This document shows, in pieces, positions 54,701-62,561 of a DNA stretch of 64,000 nucleotides (within the stretch, counting starts at the first letter, position 1; every line of letters starts with the position of its first letter). Where the stretch lies: contig NZ_JAIVFV010000009.1 of the NCBI RefSeq assembly GCF_020829445.1, positions 1 through 64,000 on the forward strand, in the 5' to 3' direction. Under the pieces are notes generated by a model. It had not been told where the DNA came from. It worked only from the letters and a program-made list of their open reading frames with translations, and searched no databases. The DNA is from Nostoc sp. CHAB 5836 (GTDB lineage Bacteria > Cyanobacteriota > Cyanobacteriia > Cyanobacteriales > Nostocaceae). A program made the translations under genes and the position numbers.

Positions 54701-55846
54701 CGCATCAAAGATGAATTTCTCGCTGTGTTGTCCCATGAACTGAGAACACCGCTCAATCCGATTCTGGGTTGGGCAAAACTGATGCGCAGCCGCAAACTTG
54801 ACCAAGCAACCAGCGATCGCGCCCTCGAAACTATTGAGCGCAATGCCAAGTTACAAACTCAATTGATTGAAGATTTACTCGATGTTTCCCGCATCCTTCA
54901 GGGTAAACTTAACCTCAACTTCGGGCGGATTAATTTAGTATCAGTCATTGAAGCTGCCATCGAGACAGTGCGTTTATCGGCCGAGGCTAAGTCTATCCAG
55001 ATTCAGAAAATTTTTGAATCTGGTGTTGGGCAAGTTTTAGGTGATGCCAATCGCTTGCAACAAGTCATTTGGAATATCCTTTCTAACGCCATTAAATTTA
55101 CTCCCATCGGTGGAGAGGTAAAAATTAAATTAGAGCAAGTTGGCTCACAGTTACAAATCTGCGTCACTGACACAGGGAAGGGGATTGCACCTGAGTTCTT
55201 ACCTTATGTCTTTGATTATTTCCGTCAAGCAGATGGGGCGACAACTCGAACATTTGGCGGTTTAGGTTTAGGATTAGCGATCGTCCGCCATCTCGTAGAA
55301 CTTCATGGGGGGACTGTGCAAGCAGAAAGTCTAGGCGAAGGAAAAGGAGCGACTTTCACTGTCAGATTTCCCTGCTTACAGGATGAAAATAAAGGAACTA
55401 AGAATGCACAAGATAACTCCTCAGTTGTGACAACTCAGTCTTCGCCCCTGTCTGGCTTAGAGATTCTCGTGGTGGATGATGATGGAGATATGCGAGAGTT
55501 TTTGCCCTTCATGCTGGAGCAGTATGGTGCAACTGTTACCGTTGTCGCCTCAGCCATTGAAGCATTAACTGCACTGAGTCAATCCCAGCCAAATCTGATG
55601 ATCAGCGATATTGGGATGCCAGAAATGGATGGTTATATGCTGATGCGACAGGTAAGAAGTCTCAAACCAGAGCAAGGGGGGACAATTCCCGCGATCGCTT
55701 TAACAGCCTATGCTGGTGAAATGGATTATCAACAAGCGATCGCTGTGGGATTTCAACGGCATATTTCTAAACCTGTAGACCCAGAAGAATTGGTCAAGGC
55801 GATCGTCTCATTACGAGTAGGCAGTGGGGCAATACACTTGGGTTAA
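48707..55846 (+). CDS. multi-sensor hybrid kinase: Ser/Thr kinase, ATPase, GAF/PAS, HisKA, REC
   Basis: 2379 residues. Order: Ser/Thr kinase (about 8-275; VHKDIKPQNILL, ADFGIAAF), AAA/STAND-like ATPase (Walker A GYAGVGKSS near 330; LDDMQWAD), a long helical region, GAF (about 1330-1480), PAS (about 1490-1610), GAF (about 1635-1800), GAF (about 1825-1980), HisKA with H2010 in LSHELRTPLNP, HATPase_c (about 2110-2230), and receiver with D2301 in LMISDIGMPEMDGY. It resembles the large hybrid kinases of Nostoc. Stimulus unknown. Residues about 575-596 (PPLSPLGKGGQRGVQGG) are encoded by an inserted palindromic repeat. A dedicated output partner is not adjacent. Confidence 0.92.
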   Translation: MMIALPGFKIATLLKAGVKAVIYRGIKVQDQCPVIIKGLRPEQCTPNNVEQLKHEYAIAQRLNTTAALIVYALEMHQGIPYLIMEDFQARSLDQFLDQFQQPVPFLKIAIEITSKLAQIHTHHIVHKDIKPQNILLNLETNQVKIADFGIAAFIPYQQQIISSSSRIEGSLPYLSPEQTGRMNRGIDHRSDLYSLGVTFYEMLTGQLPFQGKDPLEWVHCHIAKSPLSPNKLNSDIPQILCDIIMKLLSKVAEQRYQSALGLQFDLQKCLEQLETTGQIQSFILGEQDISERFQIPQKLYGREPEIAKLLQAFERVVSQGKPELVLVSGYAGVGKSSLVKEIHKPIVRERGVFISGKFDQYKRDIPYSTIVQAFQTLARQILTQPENQLATWKKRIQTALGNNGKLITDVIPEVELIVGEQSPIPELGPAESQNRFNLVFQNFISVFAQKEHPLTVFLDDMQWADTATLNLIQIIITGSSIQHLCFVLAYRDNEVDIVHPFNLMIEKVRQHGARTTEIILTPLNLVYVNQLIADTLHSSPEQVEPLAQLIIQKTGGNPFFVNEFLKTLHQENLLNFDPPLSPLGKGGQRGVQGGWQWNLAQIEAQGITDNIVSLMIGRMQKLPKATQEVLKLASCIGNRFDLEVLALVGEQSIEETANALVEAILRGLIVSIESDENADKNYRFYHDRVQQAAYALIPDESKSAVHLKIGQLLLKNASDEEVNEQIFDLVNQLNLAVVLIVEQTEKNELLRLNLIAGKKAKASTAYTPAKRFFSVAMNLLAKNAWIEQYEQTFTLFRESAECEFLTGNLEEAEKLFELLLLKAKSHVEKSNIYMLQIRLYQVAGRYEEALKLGLESLKLFGVKLPDTNEEVESAIAIEKNQVLINLGDRQVSDLINAPVIQDSNIKTLISLLTTLGPPTYLARPALFPLVVLKALNYSLKFGNTEDSCFAYSMYAILLVSIFHDIPTGYAFSEMTIQLNEKLHDLKLRGTVLHIHGSHINVWRNHIASDIPFLERGFIGCVEAGDVTMANYNGYQGSWQIIQLGTPLADTYKSLEKYTAFAHQSKHEAVYQTIRLQQMLLMNLRGLTHHNLTLSDDNFDESHALCVITDAGFVSGIIFYHIIKLIIFFTYRQYAEALNSVLELSKFTVKTLALPIETDYILYYSLTLTALYPTISNEEQEQFLQTLESHQQQLQYWANHCPANFLHKSQLVAAEIARIEGRDLEAMRLYEQSIASAGEQGFVQYEALANELAAKFYLEREFELIGKTYLQAAKNAYVRWEASAKVKHLEESYLQLLPQQQLISNGTFITTGEHLDFLSVVKASQSISSEIVFSRLLKTLMQIVIEQAGAEIGYLLLEHEQNLVIEVEAKVNPQAEKLNVSRPVLEGEISQLIPQSILNYVQRTQETVILQNATEQNLFSKDEYVIQKQPKSVLCLPIARQSKLLGILYLENNLISSAFTQDKLSVLEILTVQIAISLENARLYQGLEDSQEQLNLALKSAQIGVWSWNITNDRFDWDEQIYQLFGLTPETFAGTSEAILARVHPDDRGLLAQSLSRAINQGVEHNLEYRIIRHDGSIRHAACRGKAFFNEAGKATHMSGVVLDITERKQSEAERIQLIQEQTARQEAEADQQRAAFLAEVSTTLASSLNYESTLASVANLVVPYFADWCSVDLLQDNQSIHRVAVAHRDPEKVKLAWEIYQRYPRHLDADEGAPKVMRTGQGEMIAEISDAVLAAAIQDPEYLRILRELRLKSCIILPLMARGRIFGAISFVTAESERRYSTADLSLAEDVAHRAAIAIDNARLYQEAQQAQKTAEQALERIARLQSITAALSESLTPAQVSEVIVEQSMAALGASSALVALVNEGKTELEILRAVGYKQDLIHACRNFAIDSPSSLAEAVRTGKPIWAETRENRVAPHPHLAEIYAQYDINTWISIPLMVEGWAVGGISLGFAQPQQLNGEDQAFILAVAQQCAQAIARAHLYEAERTARSAAESANRIKDEFLAVLSHELRTPLNPILGWAKLMRSRKLDQATSDRALETIERNAKLQTQLIEDLLDVSRILQGKLNLNFGRINLVSVIEAAIETVRLSAEAKSIQIQKIFESGVGQVLGDANRLQQVIWNILSNAIKFTPIGGEVKIKLEQVGSQLQICVTDTGKGIAPEFLPYVFDYFRQADGATTRTFGGLGLGLAIVRHLVELHGGTVQAESLGEGKGATFTVRFPCLQDENKGTKNAQDNSSVVTTQSSPLSGLEILVVDDDGDMREFLPFMLEQYGATVTVVASAIEALTALSQSQPNLMISDIGMPEMDGYMLMRQVRSLKPEQGGTIPAIALTAYAGEMDYQQAIAVGFQRHISKPVDPEELVKAIVSLRVGSGAIHLG
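50438..50490. repeat. palindromic repeat inside multi-sensor kinase gene
   Basis: CCCCCCTCTGTCCCCCC and GGGGGGACAGAGGGGGG face each other over TTGGTAA. This strong hairpin is a common intergenic repeat type in Nostoc, here embedded in frame in coding DNA. Confidence 0.8.
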
Positions 55847-56010
55847 GCATTTCCTCCTTCTCTTCTCTCTGCGTTCTCTGCGCCTCTGTGGTTCGTAAAA
55901 AAACAGTTTCAGCCCTTTTGTGAGAGTTTGAAAACACGCTCTAGGGGGGCTAGGTTTGGCAGGCTTAGATGTTACCAAAAATACTTTTCAAACACCCTCT
56001 AAAACATACC
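55847..56010. repeat. kinase-pstB spacer repeat
   Basis: The stock phrase CTCTGCGTTCTCTGCGCC is followed by an element with GAGTTTGAAAACACGCTCTA and ACTTTTCAAACACCCTCTA ends, related to 35151-35237 and 59030. It separates convergent genes; no T-tract hairpin seen. Confidence 0.45.
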
Positions 56011-56790
56011 TTAACCGAAACGCCCTGATATGTAGTCGCGGGTGCGGGGGTCTAGTGGGTTCTTAAAGATTTGCTCTGTAGCGCCAAATTCAACCATTTG
56101 ACCAATCCGACTTTCATCGGTGCTAAAGAAAGCTGTAAAATCAGAGACGCGAGCAGCTTGCTGCATATTGTGGGTAACGATCGCAATTGTCAACTCCGAC
56201 TGTAAACTATGGAGCAGTTCTTCAACTTTCATGGTAGCGATGGGGTCAAGAGCCGAGCAAGGCTCATCCATTAGCAGAACTTTTGGCTTGACTGCTAAAG
56301 CACGGGCAATACATAATCTTTGTTGTTGACCACCAGAAAGCCCTAAAGCTGATTTATCCAACTTATCTTTCACTTCATTCCAAAGAGCAGCGCTTTTAAG
56401 GGCAGATTCGACAATTTCATCTAATTCTAATTTGGAGTACCTGCCTGCTATTCTCATCCCGTAGGCAACATTTTCGTAAATACTTATAGGAAAAGGATTC
56501 GGTTTTTGGAACACCATACCGATTTGGCGGCGTAACCGATTGATGTTGACACGAGGAGTATAAATATCCTGACCAAAAAATTCTACATTTCCTTCAACTT
56601 TTACGGGCCCTTCTAATTCGCTAATGCGATTAAGAATTTTGATAAAGGTAGATTTACCACAACCGCTAGGGCCAATAATTGCGGTTACTTGATTCTGATA
56701 AATATCTATTGACACCCCTTCGATTGCTTTTGTTGTGCCATAGTAAAAGCTGATATTTTTAACTTTGATAGCTGGAATTAGGTTACTCAT
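56011..56790 (-). CDS. pstB: PstB, phosphate ABC transporter ATPase
   Basis: 259 residues from M at 56790, preceded by GGGAAAG. Walker [10 protein letters not shown]-loop [19 protein letters not shown], signature [16 protein letters not shown], Walker [15 protein letters not shown]-loop VTHNM, and the end [11 protein letters not shown] typical of PstB. It powers high-affinity phosphate import. Last gene of the leftward pstS-pstC-pstA-pstB operon, 37 bp after pstA. Confidence 0.95.
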   Translation of the reverse strand: MSNLIPAIKVKNISFYYGTTKAIEGVSIDIYQNQVTAIIGPSGCGKSTFIKILNRISELEGPVKVEGNVEFFGQDIYTPRVNINRLRRQIGMVFQKPNPFPISIYENVAYGMRIAGRYSKLELDEIVESALKSAALWNEVKDKLDKSALGLSGGQQQRLCIARALAVKPKVLLMDEPCSALDPIATMKVEELLHSLQSELTIAIVTHNMQQAARVSDFTAFFSTDESRIGQMVEFGATEQIFKNPLDPRTRDYISGRFG

Positions 56791-56827
56791 GCTTTCCCAA
56801 GGTGTGAAATAAAACAAAAATTTATTT

Positions 56828-57709
56828 TTACTTTAGTTTTCTCTGGCTAATAACTAAGCGAGAAAGAATACTGACACATAAAATTAAGCTTAGTAGAACT
56901 ATAGAAGTAGTCCATACTAATTGGCCTTTTTCCGGGTCTGGGTCGTTATAGAGGTTAAAAATCAGTACTGGTAAGGAAGCTGTTGGACTTAACAATCCTT
57001 CTGACCAATCTAGACTAAATAAGGCAGTAAAAATTAAGGGTGCTGTTTCACCAGCAGCACGAGCTACAGCTAATAAAATGCCTGTGGTAATTCCGGGAAT
57101 TGCAGCAGTCACAACGATGCGAGAAGTAGTTTGGAAATGAGTTCCGCCCAAAGCAGCAGAAGCGAGGCGTTGAGATGTCGGAATAAGTTTTAAGGATTCT
57201 TCTGTTGTCAGTATAATTACAGGTAGCATAATTACGGCTAAAGCAAAACCACCTGCGATCGCACTAAATCCTTTAGTTACCAAAACTATCACACCGTACG
57301 CGAATACGCCTACAACAATTGAGGGTACACCTGTCAGAATACTGCTGATGAAACGAACAAAACTAGCAATGGAGTTAGTTTGACCAAATTCCGCCAAGAA
57401 AATTCCTGTCATTATTCCTGTGGGAATGCTTAAAATAGCACCAACTAACACCATAACTATGGTTCCCAGGATGGCATTGCCAAAGCCATTGTCAATAACT
57501 GTTTTGACAAACATCTCTGATTTCAGCCCAGATATGCCTCGGATGATAATTTCCCACAAAATTGATAATAAAGGAATGAGTGCTAGACCTGTCAAACCAA
57601 AGGCGATCGCATTCATTGCATAAGTAAATATTACTCGTTCTGTTGACAGAGGACTGCATAATTCTTTCGCCAAAGATTCATCAGTTTTTGACTGGATGTA
57701 ACCACTCAT
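56828..57709 (-). CDS. pstA: PstA, phosphate ABC permease
   Basis: 293 residues from M at 57709 (an upstream start at 57760 is possible). Six TM helices, and the EAA-type cytoplasmic loop [20 protein letters not shown]...[10 protein letters not shown] that contacts PstB. It forms the phosphate channel with PstC. The pstC-pstA gap is 207 bp and holds MITE copy E, which may affect the balance between the two permease genes. Confidence 0.94.
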   Translation of the reverse strand: MSGYIQSKTDESLAKELCSPLSTERVIFTYAMNAIAFGLTGLALIPLLSILWEIIIRGISGLKSEMFVKTVIDNGFGNAILGTIVMVLVGAILSIPTGIMTGIFLAEFGQTNSIASFVRFISSILTGVPSIVVGVFAYGVIVLVTKGFSAIAGGFALAVIMLPVIILTTEESLKLIPTSQRLASAALGGTHFQTTSRIVVTAAIPGITTGILLAVARAAGETAPLIFTALFSLDWSEGLLSPTASLPVLIFNLYNDPDPEKGQLVWTTSIVLLSLILCVSILSRLVISQRKLK

Positions 57710-57769
57710 ATTTTTTACAAATTTTGATTGATAAAGGTTAAATTTGGTGCTATATTTCAACTACTAATA

Positions 57770-57913
57770 TAAGTAAATTTGCGCGAAAAATCAAACTATA
57801 TTACGAAACGTAAATAGCCTTAAAATCTTTACCAATGACAAATGACCAATGACAAATGACAAATGACAAATGACAACCTTACCCAGTTAGCTTTAATTGC
57901 GCCGACCTACTTA
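57770..57913. mobile_element. MITE family 1, copy E
   Basis: 144 bp, the longest copy because of extra AATGACA heptamers. Ends TAAGTAAATTTGCGC and GCGCCGACCTACTTA. It sits inside the pst operon between pstC and pstA, four bases beyond the pstC stop. Confidence 0.75.
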
Positions 57914-57916
57914 GTA

Positions 57917-58918
57917 TTATTTATTTTTCCTGCCAACCCACTTCACTAATAGTACAGCGCCAACATTTACAGCTAGAGTCAACCCAAACAAAATCAATGC
58001 CAAATAGGTTAAAGCACCTATGTGTAATCCCGGTTCAGCTTCGGCAAATTCATTAGCTAATACAGAAGGAATCGTATAACCTGGAGCAAGTAAAGAAGCA
58101 GTGATTTGAGCAGAGTTACCAATCACCATAGTGACAGCCATTGTTTCACCCAACGCACGGCCCAAGGCGAGCATTGCTGCACTCACTATTCCCGAAAATC
58201 CAGATGGTAGCAACACGCGAAAAATTGTTTCCCAACGGGTACCACCTAAGGCCATAGACGCGCTACGTAATTCTTTAGGGATAGCTATTAAGACATCACG
58301 AGTAATTGCTGCCATTGTTGGCAAAATCATAATTGCTAGAATAATTCCAGCAGTCAACATATTAGTCCCAGAAGGGTCTTCTGTATTAAACAGTGGTATC
58401 CATTTAAAAGTACTGGCTAGCCACTTTTGTGGAGGTTCGAGAACTGGAATAAAGACAAAAATCCCCCACAAACCAATAATGACACTAGGAATTGCTGCAA
58501 TTAATTCAACAACAAATGCTAAGGTGGTTCGCAGCGATGAAGGTAAGAAATTTTCACTCGTGACTAATGCGACTGCAATTCCCACTGGGACAGCGAATAA
58601 AATAGCGATCGCACTACTTACCAAAGTTCCATAAATATAAGGTAATGCACCAAAAATCTGATTACCTGTATCCCAATCTTGACCCCACAAAAAACCCACT
58701 CCAAACTGCTTAATAGCTGGGAGAGCTTCGGAGGAAATTACCCAACTCATCGCAAATAGGACTGCAACGGTAATCACGGCAAAAAAGTATACTAACCGTG
58801 TAAAACCTTGGTCAAACCAGAGATTTGTGCCGCCGATAGCTGTTAGATTGAAATTTTCATCATCTAGATTTGAATCATCTGATGAATTTCTGCGGGCTGG
58901 TTCCGATGAATTTGCCAT
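57917..58918 (-). CDS. pstC: PstC, phosphate ABC permease
   Basis: 333 residues with an acidic, hydrophilic N-terminus (about 1-30) and six TM helices. EAA loop IPKELRSASMALGGTRWETIFRVLLPSG. Partner of PstA. The gene is 420 bp downstream of pstS; this gap is filled with repeats, yet order and strand indicate one operon or a linked pair of transcripts. Confidence 0.95.
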   Translation of the reverse strand: MANSSEPARRNSSDDSNLDDENFNLTAIGGTNLWFDQGFTRLVYFFAVITVAVLFAMSWVISSEALPAIKQFGVGFLWGQDWDTGNQIFGALPYIYGTLVSSAIAILFAVPVGIAVALVTSENFLPSSLRTTLAFVVELIAAIPSVIIGLWGIFVFIPVLEPPQKWLASTFKWIPLFNTEDPSGTNMLTAGIILAIMILPTMAAITRDVLIAIPKELRSASMALGGTRWETIFRVLLPSGFSGIVSAAMLALGRALGETMAVTMVIGNSAQITASLLAPGYTIPSVLANEFAEAEPGLHIGALTYLALILFGLTLAVNVGAVLLVKWVGRKNK

Positions 58919-59338
58919 TACAAATCAATAAAATAGATTTTTTTATTGCTAATAGAGTGAGTTGTTAACTCAACTTATTAGGAGAGGAAAGTAGTAAAAT
59001 TCAGGACTTAAGCATTGAAAACCTAAGAGGATGTTTGAAAAGTCCTCTTCTTGGTAGCAAAACGTTCTAGATCCCCCTAAATCCCCCGATAAATTGGGGG
59101 ACTTTGAAATGTTTTGCCCCCCTTTTTTAACGAACTTTGGGGGTTTAAGTCAAGAGCTTCTATCAAGCAGCGCGAATTGAAGCCTCAGCTAAATCCCCGG
59201 ACGCTCGCAGACTCGCTAACGCTTCTCTACGAGACGCTCCGCGAACGCTAACACAAAACGTAATTGCGAATTGCGAATTGCGAATTGCGAATTGGTTTAA
59301 GGGGGGATCTCTTGTGCATAAGTCCTAAAAATTGCAAA
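58919..59338. other. pstS-pstC spacer made of repeats
   Basis: Contains a GGATGTTTGAAAAGTCC element end (about 59030), an AAATCCCCCGATAAATTGGG hairpin (about 59080-59105), the TCTACGAGACGCTCCGCG palindromic module (about 59220-59250) and five GCGAATT heptamers (59261-59294). The hairpins could attenuate transcription so that pstS is made in excess of the permease genes. Confidence 0.5.
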
Positions 59339-60382
59339 TTAAGGCTTGACAGTACTATTCACTGTCTGAAGCACCCGATTTGCCACATCAGATGGAATTC
59401 TGGTGTAGTTGAGGTCATCGTTATACTGTTGACCGTCTTTCAATACCCAATTAATCCATTTCTTAATAGCATCAGCTTTAGAAGCATTAGCATACTGTTT
59501 GTAAACTATCATCCAAGTCAGACCGACGATCGGATAACCTTGTCCTGGATCTCCTACGAAAACGCGGTAATTATCTGGAAAATTCACAGTTGCTAAAGCT
59601 GCATTTGCAGATTCTAAAGAAGGAGCAACAAATTCTCCTTTCTTATTTTGCACCAGTGCTGATTTCAGATTATTTTTGACAGCGTAGCTATATTCTACAT
59701 AACCGATAGAACCAGGAGTACGAGCTACTATAGCAGCTACACCTGGGTTACCTTTGCCTTTGAGGACGTTTGGCAGATTCCATTTGGGAGCGGTGTTAGC
59801 TCCAACTCTGCCTTTGAAATAACCACTAATTGCACTCAAGTGATTAGTGAAAATGAAAGTTGTACCGCTACCATCAGCGCGAACAGCAAATTTAATTGTT
59901 TGATTTGGTAGATTGACACCCGGATTATCAGCTTTAATTTTTGCGTCATCCCATCTGGTAATTTGACCTGAATAAATTGCTGGTAGTGTAGCGCGGGACA
60001 ATTTGAGATTATTAACGCCCGGAACATTGTAAACAACAGAAACAGCACCCCCTGCTGTCGGTACTAAGATTACACCGTTCTTAACTTTAGCGATTTCCTC
60101 ATCTTTCATTGCAGCATCACTACCACCAAAGTCAACGGTTCCAGCGATGACTTGACGAATACCGCCACTGCTACCAATTCCTTGATAGTTAACTTTTAAA
60201 TCTGGATGTTTCTTCCTAACTTCACGAGCATAACGTTCGTAAAGCGGAGCCGGAAAAGTTGCTCCTGCACCATTGACAGTTTGAGCTTGTGCGATCGCAC
60301 CAAAATATGGACTAAGTGCAATAGAAGTTGTCACCACTGAAGTAGCAACGACACGATTCAATACGGTGGTCGAAAAAATCAT
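59339..60382 (-). CDS. pstS: PstS, phosphate-binding protein
   Basis: 347 residues. Signal peptide about 1-33 (ending AQAQ). NGAGATFPAPLYERYAREV and the phosphate-loop region YQGIGSSGGIRQV, then VDFGGSDAAM and ADGSGTTFIFTNHL, all as in PstS. It captures phosphate in the periplasm. First gene of the operon; tandem Pho-box-like repeats lie about 60 bp upstream. Confidence 0.95.
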   Translation of the reverse strand: MIFSTTVLNRVVATSVVTTSIALSPYFGAIAQAQTVNGAGATFPAPLYERYAREVRKKHPDLKVNYQGIGSSGGIRQVIAGTVDFGGSDAAMKDEEIAKVKNGVILVPTAGGAVSVVYNVPGVNNLKLSRATLPAIYSGQITRWDDAKIKADNPGVNLPNQTIKFAVRADGSGTTFIFTNHLSAISGYFKGRVGANTAPKWNLPNVLKGKGNPGVAAIVARTPGSIGYVEYSYAVKNNLKSALVQNKKGEFVAPSLESANAALATVNFPDNYRVFVGDPGQGYPIVGLTWMIVYKQYANASKADAIKKWINWVLKDGQQYNDDLNYTRIPSDVANRVLQTVNSTVKP

Positions 60383-60441
60383 ATTACCTTCAAGGAATAT
60401 TTTACTGCTGTAATTCCAGCCTTAAATAAGTTACATTTTTT

Positions 60442-60483
60442 ATGGTTAAACTTAATTTAACGTTAGATAAATATATGATTAAG
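60442..60483 (-). promoter_or_regulatory. candidate Pho box upstream of pstS
   Basis: Reading the minus strand, CTTAATC, ATTTATC, GTTAAAT and TTTAACC occur at exact 11-bp steps. Cyanobacterial PhoB (SphR) sites are tandem CTTAACC-like octamers with 11-bp spacing, so this is a good candidate although two units are weak. Confidence 0.6.
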
Positions 60484-60602
60484 ATGTGTTTAAATTTTCA
60501 TTTAAAACACTTTTTTAGCTATTGATATTTAATTGGTTAAATTAATTTATTAAAAGTATTTTTATCAAAATTTTAATGCTAAACTAATCCGATTAGTATT
60601 TG

Positions 60603-61172
60603 TTACGCAGTCACCTTTAACCACCCAAAAATATCACCTACTGTCAACTGTAACCCCTGGCAGAACTCTGGCACTGGTAAAACAGACTCAATTTCCTCAA
60701 AAGGTAAAGGCTGCTGTCTTGCAGGATAAGCAGCAATGAATCGCTCATCAGGGTCAATTAACCAACCCATTTGAGTTCCGTGATTGAGAGCGTGTAAGAT
60801 TTTTCTTGTAACTTTTGTATGGCTTTGTTCGGGGGAGAGAATTTCGATTATCCAGTCGGGTGCAGCGGCAAATGTATTGGCAATATCACCATTTTCGTCT
60901 ACAGGAAGCCTGTCCCAAGCGAATACAGCGACATCGGGAACTATAGAACGTCCCCCAAAAGTGCAACGTAATTCTGGAAAAGCCCAACCCATTTTTTGTG
61001 CTTTGACAACAGAATTGATTGTGGGACAGAGTTCTCCTTGAATAGTGCTATGTTTTCCTTGAGGCATAGGTTTTGGAATAATTTTACCGTCGATGTATTC
61101 GCAATAAGGTTTAGTTTCTGGTAGTTGGAGAAACTCTTCTAGGGTCAATATTTTATTTGATGTTTGTACCAT
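60603..61172 (-). CDS. Uma2-family putative nuclease
   Basis: 189 residues of the Uma2 (DUF820) family abundant in cyanobacteria. LTLEEFLQLPETKPYCEYIDGKI at the N-terminus, PDVAVFAWDRLP, and a PD-(D/E)XK-like core APDWIIEILSPEQSHTKVTR with a following DERFIAAYP. Natural role unknown; often associated with mobile regions. Not linked to pstS (divergent control region with Pho box between them) and in the same direction. Confidence 0.9.
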   Translation of the reverse strand: MVQTSNKILTLEEFLQLPETKPYCEYIDGKIIPKPMPQGKHSTIQGELCPTINSVVKAQKMGWAFPELRCTFGGRSIVPDVAVFAWDRLPVDENGDIANTFAAAPDWIIEILSPEQSHTKVTRKILHALNHGTQMGWLIDPDERFIAAYPARQQPLPFEEIESVLPVPEFCQGLQLTVGDIFGWLKVTA

Positions 61173-61211
61173 GATTATCCTAGCTTAAACCTCTGATGTT
61201 TTTTTACATAT

Positions 61212-61328
61212 AGGACTTACGCAAAATAATGAAAAAACGAACCGCATAGACGCAAAGCGGCTTCCCGCAGGGTAGGGCGCAAAGGACACAGATAAATAAG
61301 AGTTTCAGAGAGTTATTGCGTAAGTCAT
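61212..61328. mobile_element. MITE family 2, enlarged copy
   Basis: Left end AGGACTTACGCAAAATAATG; right end GAGAGTTATTGCGTAAGTCA, decayed at the tip. The middle is enlarged by a GGCTTCCCGCAGGGTAGGGC palindromic module. Confidence 0.65.
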
Positions 61329-61398
61329 AACATAGTTAGTATTTACCTTATTCTAAAATATTTTTTCAATTTGCCAATCAGTTGCCACCTAAATTATT

Positions 61399-62352
61399 TC
61401 AAGTTTTCTTGCGGCTACAATACATCACCAAAAGTATAAACAATCCCATTCCTGCCAGATATTTGATTGGATCAGGTATGCTGGGATTAGGTGAAAAAAA
61501 GCCTTCGATCGCACCAGCCAGAATCAACATTGGTACAATTCCAAATACTAGCTGCACCGCCTGAGAACCATAAAATTTCAGTGCATCCCCACGGCGATAT
61601 TTACCAGGAAATAAAATTGCTCTTGCTAATAAAAATCCTGCGCCCCCAGCAAAAAAGATCGCAGGTAATTCCAAAGAACCATGCGGAAACACAAAGGCCC
61701 AAAAAGGGTAAGCTAGATTATTTTGACCAACTAAAGTACCAACAGCACCAATCAATAAGCCATTAAATACCATCAAATAGGCTGTGTATAGCCCAGCCGT
61801 GATCCCACCAGCAACAGCCCCAAAAGACACCGACAAATTATTGATCATAATACCGCTAGATGCCAGAGGTTCAACGCCGACAATTGACCCCATCCATAAT
61901 TTATGCTCATCTCGCACCTTGGTGATCAAACTTTCAGGTACAATCAAAGGCATGAAGCTGGGATTTTGCCAGGAATACCACCAAGCCACCAGTGCGCCTA
62001 ATAGAAATAGCGCCGTTGCAGCAGCAATGTATACAAATGTTTTCTGGACTACAGATGGTAATCCCCAACGGTAAAATTCTAGAATTGCCTGCCATTCCTG
62101 TCGCCGAGAACCTTGGTAAATCTGCGTATAGGCACGAGTTGCTAAAGATTGTAAACTTTGCATTAAAGTATTACCAATTTGCAGAGTTCGGGCACGTGCC
62201 AAATCTGCCGCCACTGAACGATATAAACTCGCTAACTCTCTAATTTCTGCTGCCCCTAAAGATTTTAACCCTTTCTTTTCTATCTGCCTTAATAGGGCAT
62301 CCAAACGCTGCCAATTTGGTTCTCGTCGCGCAATCCAACGTTGAATATTCAT
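61399..62352 (-). CDS. SpoIIM-domain membrane protein
   Basis: 317 residues from M at 62352 (MNIQRWIARREPNWQRLDAL). A soluble helical N-terminal part (about 1-95) with LASLYRSVAADLARAR is followed by five to six TM helices with the stage-II-sporulation-M features FVFPHGSLELPAIFFAGGAG. In many bacteria such genes adjoin RDD and MoxR/DUF58 genes. Here an RDD gene lies 1.1 kb away on the other strand, so the same association exists. Function is unknown, possibly envelope-related. Confidence 0.88.
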   Translation of the reverse strand: MNIQRWIARREPNWQRLDALLRQIEKKGLKSLGAAEIRELASLYRSVAADLARARTLQIGNTLMQSLQSLATRAYTQIYQGSRRQEWQAILEFYRWGLPSVVQKTFVYIAAATALFLLGALVAWWYSWQNPSFMPLIVPESLITKVRDEHKLWMGSIVGVEPLASSGIMINNLSVSFGAVAGGITAGLYTAYLMVFNGLLIGAVGTLVGQNNLAYPFWAFVFPHGSLELPAIFFAGGAGFLLARAILFPGKYRRGDALKFYGSQAVQLVFGIVPMLILAGAIEGFFSPNPSIPDPIKYLAGMGLFILLVMYCSRKKT

Positions 62353-62378
62353 GAATTTTGGGAACACTGAGTTTAACT

Positions 62379-62509
62379 TAAGTAGGCTGGTGCAATTAAA
62401 GCTAGCTGGCTAAGGCTGTCATTGGTCATTGGTCATTGGTCATTAGTAAGGGTTTTAATCATATTTATGTTTCGTAACATAATTGGGTTTTTTCTCACCA
62501 ACTTACTTA
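62379..62509. mobile_element. MITE family 1, copy F (inverted)
   Basis: 131 bp, ends TAAGTAGGCTGGTGC and CCAACTTACTTA, with CATTGGT heptamers. It lies between the divergent SpoIIM and membrane protein genes, about 26 bp before the former and 52 bp before the latter. Confidence 0.75.
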
Positions 62510-62561
62510 GCTTAAGATAGCCTCAAATTCATCTCCGTAGTTTCAAGGAAAATTTACCATT

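Noticed and set aside
58131-58634. 167-codon frame antisense to pstC
   Set aside because: Shadow of the strongly conserved PstC reading frame.
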